Shown here one piece after another: positions 1 through 5,453 of a DNA stretch of 5,702 nucleotides. Under the pieces are notes generated by a model. It searched no databases. It saw only the letters and a list, made by a program, of their open reading frames with translations, and was not told where the DNA came from. The position numbers and the translations under genes were made by a program. Source of the stretch: Mesorhizobium sp. GTDB taxonomy: Bacteria > Pseudomonadota > Alphaproteobacteria > Rhizobiales > Rhizobiaceae. The stretch lies in NCBI GenBank assembly GCA_019509685.1, contig JAEKLU010000308.1:1-5702 (forward strand), in the 5' to 3' direction. Each line of letters opens with the position of its first letter. The first letter of the stretch is position 1.

Positions 1-326
1 GCCATGCCGCAGACCAGCGAACCGAGCAGGAACAGGCCGATCGCCGTCAGCACGACGTTCTTGCGGCCATACATGTCGCCGAGCTTGCCGTAGAATGGCG
101 AGACCGCGGCGGTCGAGAGCAGATAGGCAGCGCCCACCCAGCCGAACAGATGCAGATTGCCGAGTTCATCGGCAATGGTCGGCAAGGAGGTGACGACGAT
201 CTGCATGTCGATGGTGGCCATGAACATGGCGATCAGCGCGCCGCAATAGACGATCAGTGTCGTCAGGTCGGGGCTGGCTTCGGCTTGCGCGGGCGGCGCA
301 TCTGGGAGGGTCGAGTCGAGAGTCAT
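1..326 (-). CDS. MFS transporter, DHA2 (EmrB/QacA-like) family, N-terminal part, cut by window edge
   Basis: Probable proton-driven drug or metabolite exporter of the inner membrane. The visible 108 residues begin with a polar N-terminus (residues 1-22). A first membrane segment follows (about 24-38) and runs into D-M-Q-I-V-V-T-S-L-P-T-I-A (40-52), the motif typical of the end of TM1 in 14-TM drug/H+ antiporters (motif D1). A second segment spans about 61-79, then the MFS loop motif A as GKLGDMYGRKNV (80-91), then a third segment (92-107). The rest of the gene lies left of position 1. The ATG at 326 is supported by ACGGAGAC about 8 bases upstream and by a good promoter in the divergent region. 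It is transcribed away from a MarR-family gene, the classic layout for an efflux pump and its repressor. Family assignment is firm; the substrate is unknown. Confidence 0.9.
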   Translation of the reverse strand, partial: MTLDSTLPDAPPAQAEASPDLTTLIVYCGALIAMFMATIDMQIVVTSLPTIADELGNLHLFGWVGAAYLLSTAAVSPFYGKLGDMYGRKNVVLTAIGLFLLGSLVCGM

Positions 327-352
327 TGGGTGTCTCCGTAGACTGGACGCGG

Positions 353-381
353 CTTATGTGCCGGCAGCAGATATATGTCAA
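353..381 (-). promoter_or_regulatory. Predicted sigma-70 promoter of the MFS gene
   Basis: On the minus strand a perfect -35 box TTGACA (plus positions 376-381) is followed after exactly 17 bases by CATAAG (plus 353-358), which matches the -10 consensus TATAAT at four of six positions. Transcription would start near position 346, leaving a leader of about 20 bases that contains the ribosome binding site. One arm of the inverted repeat described separately overlaps the -10 box, so a protein bound there should block this promoter. This is read by eye and not tested. Confidence 0.6.
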
Positions 382-425
382 CATCAAACATATGCTACCA
401 GCACATAATTGACATCCGCACATAT
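354..425. promoter_or_regulatory. Putative MarR operator cluster in the divergent intergenic region
   Basis: The octamer GCACATAA lies at 401-408 and its exact inverse TTATGTGC at 354-361. A near copy, GCACATAT, lies at 418-425, 17 bases downstream of the 401 copy in direct orientation. Nested between the long arms is a second inverted repeat, ATATGT (373-378) and ACATAT (388-393), with a 9-base spacer. A consensus -35 hexamer TTGACA on the plus strand (409-414) directly abuts the 401-408 repeat, but no convincing -10 box sits 16-18 bases further on. The repeats touch the likely promoters of both divergent genes, which fits binding of the MarR protein encoded next door to control the exporter and itself. 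The repeats are seen directly; the binding role is inferred. Confidence 0.5.
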
Positions 426-445
426 TTTTGCTAGCGCGCCATGGT

Positions 446-1093
446 ATGAGCAGCAACGATGCCGTGGCGGACAAGCCCGACCGATTTTCGGCCCTGTGCC
501 AGACGCACGGTGACCAGGACCTCGCGGATCTGGCGCGCAGCAACGGCCTGTCAGAGGCGGCGGCCGAGGCCGTGGGCGCCATCGATGCGGTGATGAACAA
601 GGTGCGCCGCTCTGTACAGCGCCGGGATTTCGGTCGTTTGATCCTGGAGCGCATCGATCCCTCGCTGGAAGTGAGCCACCTCGATGCGATTGTCGCGCTC
701 AGCGCGTTCGCCAGCGACACGCCGCAGGACGAGGTGACGGTCGGCATCATCGCCGAGCGCATGGGAATCGACCCGTCGCGCGCCAGCCGTATCTCGGCCG
801 ATCTCGTCGAGCGCGGCTACGCTTTCCGCGTCGCCTCGCAACTCGATGCAAGGCGCATTTGCCTCAAGCTCACCGCCAAGAGCGAGCGCCTGGTGACGGC
901 GGTGCGCCAGACCAAATGGCGGATTTTCGCTGGTGCATTGGCGCAGTGGGATCAGCAGGACCTGGTGACGTTCGCCACCTTGCTGGAGCGCTTCGCCTGT
1001 TGGGCGATCGACGATGCGGGGATGCGCAAAGCGGCGGATGCCGTCAAGCAGATGATGGACGAGACGGAACCGTCGCTACCCGAGGCCAAATAG
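446..1093 (+). CDS. MarR-family winged-helix transcriptional regulator
   Basis: Predicted dimeric DNA-binding regulator of 215 residues, probably a ligand-responsive repressor of the divergent MFS exporter gene. After a helical N-terminal region (about 1-75) comes a winged helix-turn-helix: T98-V-G-I-I-A-E-R-M-G107 (helix 2), I108-D-P-S-R-A-S-R-I-S-A-D-L-V-E-R-G124 (recognition helix and following turn), then the wing with the MarR signature D134-A-R-R-I-C-L-K-L-T143. A C-terminal helical stretch (about 150-207) would complete the dimer interface. It is longer than the usual 140-170 residues because of roughly 60 extra N-terminal residues. I chose the ATG at 446 over a TTG at 428 because ATG is the commoner start and the TTG adds only six residues; neither has a clear Shine-Dalgarno sequence. 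The effector ligand is unknown. Confidence 0.9.
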   Translation: MSSNDAVADKPDRFSALCQTHGDQDLADLARSNGLSEAAAEAVGAIDAVMNKVRRSVQRRDFGRLILERIDPSLEVSHLDAIVALSAFASDTPQDEVTVGIIAERMGIDPSRASRISADLVERGYAFRVASQLDARRICLKLTAKSERLVTAVRQTKWRIFAGALAQWDQQDLVTFATLLERFACWAIDDAGMRKAADAVKQMMDETEPSLPEAK

Positions 1094-1245
1094 GCGGCAA
1101 GCCGCAAGCCCAGCCCTGTCCGAACGCGACATCTTACTGCATTGGCGGGGTCAACCGTTGCCGTCGTCGCGCTCGCCAATCTCCTGAGAGTGCCCATTCC
1201 TGTTGTGTCCCAGCGCATAAAATCCACTGCGCTCTATTTTAATTG

Positions 1246-1268
1246 TTGACGTACGTAAAAGTTTTCTA
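1246..1268 (+). promoter_or_regulatory. Possible promoter/operator region of the sugar-transport operon
   Basis: A -35-like TTGACG (1246-1251) lies in the most AT-rich part of the intergenic stretch. It overlaps the perfect 8-bp palindrome ACGTACGT (1249-1256), which extends with one mismatched pair to a 14-bp near-palindrome (1246-1259). No good -10 box sits at the ideal distance: TCTAAA at 1265-1270 is too close (13-base spacer) and the hexamer at 17 bases, AACCAT, is poor. A palindrome over a -35 box would suit a GntR- or LacI-type repressor, as is usual for sugar operons, but no such gene is in the window. The palindrome is certain; promoter function is a guess. Confidence 0.35.
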
Positions 1269-1308
1269 AACCATGCGGAAATGCTGGTGAGGCATAGACC
1301 AGCGCTCT

Positions 1309-1322
1309 GGGAGGAGCAAATG
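1309..1322 (+). promoter_or_regulatory. Strong Shine-Dalgarno and ATG in the leader, in frame with the binding-protein gene
   Basis: GGGAGGAG (1309-1316) is followed by an ATG at 1320, five bases after the GGAGG core. The reading frame stays open for 52 codons and joins the sugar-binding-protein frame without a stop. Initiation here would make a protein with a 52-residue hydrophilic extension in front of the signal peptide, which should hinder export. I therefore do not use it as the gene start, but the site is good enough that it may be translated or may influence translation of the operon. Confidence 0.35.
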
Positions 1323-1460
1323 CCTGACACGGAAGAGACCCGCACCGGGCGCGCGTTGCGCGTACCAGCCGGTCATCGTTTCCCCAACGCAAGCGCCGGG
1401 GTCGCTTGTGTTTCGTCAGCGTTGCCGTTCGCAGAACAAGGAGCCGACAACCAAAAATCC

Positions 1461-1468
1461 GGAGGAGG
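1461..1468 (+). promoter_or_regulatory. Ribosome binding site that sets the start of the sugar-binding protein
   Basis: GGAGGAGG lies 7 bases before the ATG at 1476, an almost ideal Shine-Dalgarno arrangement. The protein from this ATG begins with a textbook signal peptide. Together these decide the start against in-frame ATG codons at 1281 and 1320 and a second ATG at 1482. Confidence 0.85.
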
Positions 1469-1475
1469 AATAAAT

Positions 1476-2465
1476 ATGCGCATGTTCAATCGCCTGGCGC
1501 TCGGCGCCGGCCTACTGGCAACGACGCTTGCCCTACCCGCCCATGCCGAGGACGCCGCCAAGGTCGCGGCGATCGTCAAGGGCCTCGACAATCCGTTCTT
1601 CCAGACCATGCAGAAAGGCATCGAGGAGCAGGCCAAGGCGGACGCCGTCGGCGTCACCGTGCAGGCCGCCGCCAATATGGGCGACGCGACGGGACAGGCC
1701 GACAAGCTGACCGCCATGGCGCTGCAGGATTACGATTGCTACCTGGTCAATCCGATCAGCGTCTCCAATTTGGTGCAGGCGCTGGTGCCGGTCGCCCAGA
1801 AGAAGAAGCCGATCGTCAACATCGACTCGACCATCGATGCCGAGCAGGCCAAGGCTGCCGGCTTCACTGTGTCGACCTATATCGGCACCGACAATGTCGC
1901 GGCCGGCGCACTCGCCGGCGAGGAGATGCTGAAGCTGGTGCCGAACGGCTCCAAGGTCGCGCTGATCGCCGGCATCGTCGGCGATGTCGGCTCCAACGCC
2001 CGCATCAAGGGCTTCAAGCAGGCCGTCGAAGGCAAGCTCGACGTGGTGGTGATGGTGAGCGCCGACTGGGATCGCGAGAAGGCGCTGACGGCAGCGACCG
2101 ACATCTTGCAGGCGCATCCGGATCTCGCCGGCTTCTTCGCCGCCAACGACATCATGGCGCTCGGCGTCGAGCGCGCGGTCAGGACCTCCGGCAAGGACGT
2201 CAAGGTGATCGGCCTCGACGGCATCGTCGACGCGTTGAAATCGGTCGCGGCCGGCGAACTCACCGCCACCGTCGCGCAATACCCCTATGTGGTCGGCGCG
2301 ATGGGCGTCGAGGCCTGCAAGGCGGCGACGATGGGCAAGGAACTGCCCGCCAACGTGCCGGCGCCGGTGCTGTTGATCAACAAGGACAATGCCGAAGCCT
2401 CGCTGAAGAACTTCCCCGCTCCCGGCGGCGACTATCCCGATCCCCTGCGCGAGATGCTGAAGTGA
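1476..2465 (+). CDS. Periplasmic sugar-binding protein of an ABC importer (AlsB/RbsB-like)
   Basis: Secreted 329-residue receptor that captures a sugar or polyol in the periplasm and delivers it to the permease encoded downstream. Residues 1-24 are a Sec signal peptide (MRMFNR, a hydrophobic core, then cleavage after A-H-A24). The mature part is a type I periplasmic-binding fold (Peripla_BP_4). Most ribose-contacting positions of RbsB, as I recall them, can be matched: N39-P-F-F42, D117, R176, W198 in ADWDR (Phe in RbsB), N224-D225, D248 in GLDG and Q268 in ATVAQ. The Arg that follows the matched Asp in RbsB is S118 here. The stretch N115-I-D-S-T-I-D121, followed by AAG and GTDNVAAG (137-144), resembles E. 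coli allose-binding AlsB more than RbsB. The 3' end overlaps the permease start by 4 bp. Family is firm; the ligand (allose, ribose, an inositol or a rhizopine-like compound) is open. Confidence 0.93.
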   Translation: MRMFNRLALGAGLLATTLALPAHAEDAAKVAAIVKGLDNPFFQTMQKGIEEQAKADAVGVTVQAAANMGDATGQADKLTAMALQDYDCYLVNPISVSNLVQALVPVAQKKKPIVNIDSTIDAEQAKAAGFTVSTYIGTDNVAAGALAGEEMLKLVPNGSKVALIAGIVGDVGSNARIKGFKQAVEGKLDVVVMVSADWDREKALTAATDILQAHPDLAGFFAANDIMALGVERAVRTSGKDVKVIGLDGIVDALKSVAAGELTATVAQYPYVVGAMGVEACKAATMGKELPANVPAPVLLINKDNAEASLKNFPAPGGDYPDPLREMLK

Positions 2466-3466
2466 GCCTTCCGACCGACAACGCGCCCGCCAACCCACAG
2501 GCGGGCGTGACGGAGGAGAGCCGTTCCTCCCTTGCGGCTCTCCTCCTCGATCCATCCTTCTGGGCCGACTGGGCATCCGTCGTCGGCCTGGTTGGGCTGG
2601 TCATCCTGTTCGGCATCACCTCGCCGGTTTTCCTCAGCCTCGCCAATCTGCAGGCCGTGCTGCTCGCCGCCGCGATCCTGGTCGTGCTGTCGATCGGCCA
2701 GACCTTCGTCGTGGCGACCTCGGGCATTGATCTTTCGCTTGCCGCCGCCGTCATGCTGGGCGCCGTCATCCTCGGCCTCCTCGACGCCGCCGGTTGGGGT
2801 ATCTTCGCCGCCTGCGTGGCGGCGGTGCTCGCAACCAGCGCCATCGGCCTCGTCAACGGGGTGCTGATCACCGCGGGCCGAATCCCCGATTTCGTGGTGA
2901 CGCTGGGCACGCTTTCGGGCATCACCGGTCTTGGCCTGATCATTTCCGGCGGCGAGCCGACCATGGTCGGCTCGACCTTTCTGCTCAAGCTCGCTTCGGG
3001 CAAGTTCGGACCGTTCGGCTATCCGGTCTGGGTGGCGATCGCCGCCCTCATCGTCGCCCATGTCGCGCTCTACCACACGCGCTTCGGCGTGCATCTCTTG
3101 GCAACCGGCGGCCAGGCCGAGAGCGCCGGCGCGCTCGGCATCCGCACCGACAGGGTGAAGATTGCCGCCTACACGATCTCCGGCTTCTGCGCCGGCATCG
3201 CCGCGATCCTCCTGGTGGCACGCATCGGCTCGGCCGAGCCGCAGATCAACACCAGCCTGCTGTTGAATTCGGTCGCAGCCGTGGTGCTGGGCGGCGTCAG
3301 CCTGTTCGGCGGCCGCGCCAGCATCCTCGGCCCGGCCATCGGCGCACTGATGCTGACGGCGCTTGTCAACGGGCTGACGCTGCTCAGCGTCTCGGCCTTC
3401 TATCAACCGCTTGCCGTCGGCGTCATCGTGGTGCTGGCAGCCCTGATCATGCGGTACCAGAAATGA
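2462..3466 (+). CDS. Sugar ABC transporter permease (RbsC/BPD_transp_2 family)
   Basis: Inner-membrane channel subunit of 334 residues, the usual family length, working as a homodimer with the neighbouring binding protein and ATPase. After a polar N-terminal tail (1-36) it shows a run of hydrophobic segments. Family hallmarks are S87-G-I-D-L-S92 after the second or third segment, G129-L-V-N-G133, I141-P-D-F-V-V-T-L-G-T150, and the cytoplasmic coupling loop T215-G-G-Q-A-E-S-A-G-A-L-G-I227, followed by Y237-T-I-S-G-F242 and the glycine-rich GGVSLFGGRASILGP near the C-terminus. I start it at the GTG that overlaps the upstream stop (GTGA, 2462-2465). There is no strong Shine-Dalgarno sequence there, so translation is probably coupled to the binding-protein gene. 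The frame stays open far upstream inside that gene, but this has no meaning. Confidence 0.92.
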   Translation: MSLPTDNAPANPQAGVTEESRSSLAALLLDPSFWADWASVVGLVGLVILFGITSPVFLSLANLQAVLLAAAILVVLSIGQTFVVATSGIDLSLAAAVMLGAVILGLLDAAGWGIFAACVAAVLATSAIGLVNGVLITAGRIPDFVVTLGTLSGITGLGLIISGGEPTMVGSTFLLKLASGKFGPFGYPVWVAIAALIVAHVALYHTRFGVHLLATGGQAESAGALGIRTDRVKIAAYTISGFCAGIAAILLVARIGSAEPQINTSLLLNSVAAVVLGGVSLFGGRASILGPAIGALMLTALVNGLTLLSVSAFYQPLAVGVIVVLAALIMRYQK

Positions 3467-4227
3467 GCGCGGCCAATCACATCCAACCCGCTGAAGCAAT
3501 CCTCGCCTGCCAGGGGCTGAGCAAGCATTTCGGCGGCATCCGCGCCTTCACCGATGTCGACTTCCAGGCCCGTCGCGGCGAGGTGACCGCGGTGATCGGC
3601 GACAACGGCGCCGGCAAGTCGACACTGATCCGCTGCCTGGTCGGGGTGCATCAACCCGACGGCGGGACGATCCACTTCGACGGCCAAGCGCATCCGTTCG
3701 CCAATCCGGACGGCGCGCGCAAGGCAGGCATCGAGACCGTGCACCAGAACCTGGCGCTGATCGACGAATTGACGGTGGCGCAGAACCTCTTCCTCAACCG
3801 CGAGATCGTGCGCCGCATCGGGCCGTTCGCACTGCTCGACCGCAAGGCGATGAAGAACCAGGCGCGCGCCATGCTGTCGCGCCTGTCGATCAACATGCCA
3901 TCGGTCAGCCAGCGCGTGCGGCGGCTGTCGGGCGGACAGCGGCAGGCGATCTCGATCTGCCGGGCCGCCGGCTCCGGCGCCAAGCTGGTGGTGATGGACG
4001 AGCCGACCGCCGCGCTCGGCGTGCAGGAGACCGCCAATGTCGAGGCGCTGATCCGACGCTTACGCGAGCAAGGCGTTTCTATCATCCTGATCAGCCACAA
4101 TTTCGATCAGGTACGGCGCCTCAGCGACCAGATCTGGGTGATGCGCGCCGGCAAGATGGTGGCGACGGTGCGTGCCTCCGAGACCAGCGGCAACGAATTG
4201 GTTGCGCTGGTGACGGGGGCGGCATGA
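3463..4227 (+). CDS. Sugar ABC transporter ATP-binding protein, single nucleotide-binding domain
   Basis: Cytoplasmic ATPase of 254 residues that powers the importer. All motifs are intact: Walker A G46-D-N-G-A-G-K-S-T54, Q-loop glutamine Q95, ABC signature L155-S-G-G-Q159, Walker B L175-V-V-M-D-E180 with catalytic E180, and switch histidine H212. Many carbohydrate (CUT2) ATPases such as RbsA or AlsA are about 500 residues with two fused domains. This one has a single domain, like rhizobial fructose transporter FrcA, and must act as a homodimer with two competent sites. Its ATG overlaps the permease stop (ATGA, 3463-3466). The residues after the signature read RQAISICRAAGSGAKLVVMDEPTAALG, a typical FrcA-like stretch. 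Function is firm; the substrate is set by the binding protein and remains unknown. Confidence 0.93.
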   Translation: MSAANHIQPAEAILACQGLSKHFGGIRAFTDVDFQARRGEVTAVIGDNGAGKSTLIRCLVGVHQPDGGTIHFDGQAHPFANPDGARKAGIETVHQNLALIDELTVAQNLFLNREIVRRIGPFALLDRKAMKNQARAMLSRLSINMPSVSQRVRRLSGGQRQAISICRAAGSGAKLVVMDEPTAALGVQETANVEALIRRLREQGVSIILISHNFDQVRRLSDQIWVMRAGKMVATVRASETSGNELVALVTGAA

Positions 4228-4230
4228 TCC

Positions 4231-4282
4231 GATCCATGTCTCCCCAAAAGTGTCCAGCGGTTTTGGGCCAAAGACATCCATC
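4231..4282. repeat. Interrupted palindrome, rhizobial intergenic-repeat type, inside the operon
   Basis: The spacer between the ATPase and oxidoreductase genes holds a nested inverted repeat. The outer arms are 4231-4241 and 4272-4282, pairing at 9 of 11 positions with a perfect ATGTCT/AGACAT core. The inner arms are CCCAAAA (4243-4249) and TTTTGGG (4261-4267), a perfect 7-bp match around an 11-base loop that includes TCCAGCGG. From memory, elements with this pattern (ATGTC, CCAAAA, CAGCGG, TTTTGG, GACAT) are common between genes in Mesorhizobium and related genomes. In RNA it would form a hairpin that could stabilise or separate the mRNA of the upstream transporter genes. The palindrome is certain; membership of a repeat family needs a genome-wide count. 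Confidence 0.75.
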
Positions 4283-4307
4283 AAGACAACAATGAAGGGA
4301 GTGTGCC

Positions 4308-5393
4308 GTGGCGCTGATCCGTGTCGGGCTTGTGGGTCTAGGAGAGGTCGCGCAGTCGATCCATCTGCCGGTGCTGGCCGACCAGAGCGACCGTTGGGTG
4401 ATCGCCGGCGTCCATGATGTTTCGCCAAGCCTGGTGGGCCTCATCACGTCAAAATATGCGACGGCGAAAGCCTATGAGAGCACGGAGGCGCTGATTGCTT
4501 CGCCCGATATCGACGCCGTCTTCGTGCTTTCTTCCGACGACACGCACAGCCGCTTCGTGCGGGCCGCCATCGAAGCCGGAAAGCACATCCTGCTCGAAAA
4601 GCCGGCATGCCTGACGGTGCGCGAGATCGATGAATTGCTGGCGTTGAGCAAGGACTACGACAAGACGATCTTCGTCGGCTACATGCGCCGCTACGCGCCG
4701 GCCTATCTGGCGGCGCGGCAGGAACTGCCGGCCTATGACGACATCACCCATGTGCGCATCTTCGACCTGATCTCGGAAGGGCGGCATTTTCTCAAGAAGA
4801 GCCAGAACGTGCTCTATCCCGCCGACATCGACCCGGCGATTCTTTCGCGCGGCGCCAGCGAGCGTGACGCGCTGATCCGCGAGGTGGTGGGCAAGGACGC
4901 GCCCGCCGATCTGGTGCGCGCCTATCGCGGGCTGACGGCGCTTTCCTCGCATCACATCTCGGCCATGCGCGGCCTGCTCGGCGAGCCGAAGCGGGTGGTG
5001 GCGGCGCACCGCACCAATGGCGGCGCCAACACCAGCGTCACCTTCGACTACGGCCATTTCGCCTGCCTTTACGATGCGGTGGTCGACGATCTCGGCCTGT
5101 TCGACGCCATGATCGAGGTGCGCTCGAACAGCAAGCGGGTGCGCATCATCTATGAGACGCCCTACATCCGCAGCCTGCCGACGCGGCTGGAGGTGACGGA
5201 AGCCGGTCCGCTCGGTCCGGTGACGAAGGCCTTCGGGCCGCTCTATGGCGATGCCTTCTCCAACGAGCTGGAGATTTTCCACCGCCACATCATGGACGGC
5301 AGCAGGCCGCTCACCGACCTTGCCGATTCACGCCGCGATCTCGCGCTGATGGCGCAAATCATCGAGCGGATGAAGGAAAGCGGCGGGAACTGA
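4308..5393 (+). CDS. Gfo/Idh/MocA-family NAD(P)-dependent oxidoreductase
   Basis: Predicted cytoplasmic dehydrogenase of 361 residues that probably oxidises the imported sugar or polyol or a derivative. The N-terminal Rossmann fold begins with V6-G-L-V-G10-L-G12-E-V-A15, a GxGxxA dinucleotide-binding loop. D37 at the end of strand 2 suggests a preference for NAD. S76-D-D-T-H80 and the family signature E97-K-P99 follow, with K98 the expected catalytic lysine, then G124-Y-M-R-R-Y-A-P131. The C-terminal half is the mixed alpha/beta domain. Where most members have D-x-x-x-H, this protein reads A211-L-S-S-H-H216, so the usual aspartate is missing. I use the GTG start at 4308 because GAAGGGAG (4294-4301) lies 6 bases upstream and the Rossmann strand begins at once. 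It is last in the operon, 80 bp after the ATPase gene. The substrate is not known. Confidence 0.9.
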   Translation: MALIRVGLVGLGEVAQSIHLPVLADQSDRWVIAGVHDVSPSLVGLITSKYATAKAYESTEALIASPDIDAVFVLSSDDTHSRFVRAAIEAGKHILLEKPACLTVREIDELLALSKDYDKTIFVGYMRRYAPAYLAARQELPAYDDITHVRIFDLISEGRHFLKKSQNVLYPADIDPAILSRGASERDALIREVVGKDAPADLVRAYRGLTALSSHHISAMRGLLGEPKRVVAAHRTNGGANTSVTFDYGHFACLYDAVVDDLGLFDAMIEVRSNSKRVRIIYETPYIRSLPTRLEVTEAGPLGPVTKAFGPLYGDAFSNELEIFHRHIMDGSRPLTDLADSRRDLALMAQIIERMKESGGN

Positions 5394-5405
5394 GAAAACC
5401 AAACC

Positions 5406-5439
5406 TTCCGGCGACGCTCCACGAGGGCCGCCGCCGGAA
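5406..5439 (-). terminator. Hairpin in the convergent gap, probable terminator of the minus-strand gene
   Basis: TTCCGGCG (5406-5413) and CGCCGGAA (5432-5439) form a perfect 8-bp stem around an 18-base loop. Read on the minus strand, the stem follows the TAA of the substrate-binding-protein gene by about 14 bases and is followed by the T-rich GGTTTGGTTTTC (plus 5394-5405), as in an intrinsic terminator. On the plus strand it follows the oxidoreductase stop but lacks a T tract, so it would work less well in that direction. Confidence 0.6.
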
Positions 5440-5453
5440 AAGTCGTTTAGACT

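Larger units (their letters stand above)
1094..1475 (+). other. Gene-free stretch: end of marR transcript plus promoter/leader of the sugar operon
   Basis: I see no convincing protein gene here. Just after the regulator's stop codon is a small GC-rich hairpin (GCGG 1094-1097 with CCGC 1102-1105) without a T tract, so it is at best a weak terminator. A second inverted repeat, ATTGGCG (1141-1147) and CGCCAAT (1174-1180), has a 26-base loop. AT content rises sharply around 1231-1270, where the operon promoter is expected. The rest (about 1280-1475) would be a long 5' leader. It contains a strong Shine-Dalgarno/ATG at 1309-1322 and a possible hairpin: ACCGG 1344-1348 with CCGGT 1369-1373, enclosing CGCGC 1350-1354 with GCGCG 1358-1362. 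Confidence 0.6.

Noticed and set aside
428..445. TTG start giving a MarR protein six residues longer
   Set aside because: The ATG at 446 is a commoner start codon and the extension adds nothing recognisable; neither site has a clear Shine-Dalgarno sequence, so this is not fully excluded.
441..449. ATG-GTA-TGA minimal reading frame just before the MarR start
   Set aside because: Only two codons with no ribosome binding site; most likely chance.
1141..1180. ATTGGCG/CGCCAAT inverted repeat as a terminator of the MarR gene
   Set aside because: The loop is 26 bases and no T tract follows, so it is recorded only within the intergenic description.
859..1242. 127-codon plus-strand open frame overlapping the end of the MarR gene
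   Set aside because: Out of frame with the MarR gene for most of its length; no ribosome binding site or recognisable motif.
1281..1475. Long N-terminal extension of the sugar-binding protein from the ATG at 1281
   Set aside because: No Shine-Dalgarno sequence at 1281, and the signal peptide from 1476 with its near-perfect ribosome binding site defines the start.
1406..2461. Open frame upstream of and continuous with the permease, overlapping the binding-protein gene
   Set aside because: The upstream part is Arg/Gly-rich out-of-frame translation of a GC-rich gene and shows no domain.
1533..2576. 347-codon minus-strand open frame opposite the sugar-binding protein
   Set aside because: Rich in His, Asp, Arg and Gly with no recognisable motif; a typical antisense shadow of a GC-rich gene.
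2432..3499. 355-codon minus-strand open frame opposite the permease
   Set aside because: Highly charged, low-complexity translation without domains; the plus-strand gene is certain.
4449..5288. 279-codon minus-strand open frame opposite the oxidoreductase
   Set aside because: Antisense shadow with no domain; the plus strand has an intact Rossmann enzyme and a good ribosome binding site.
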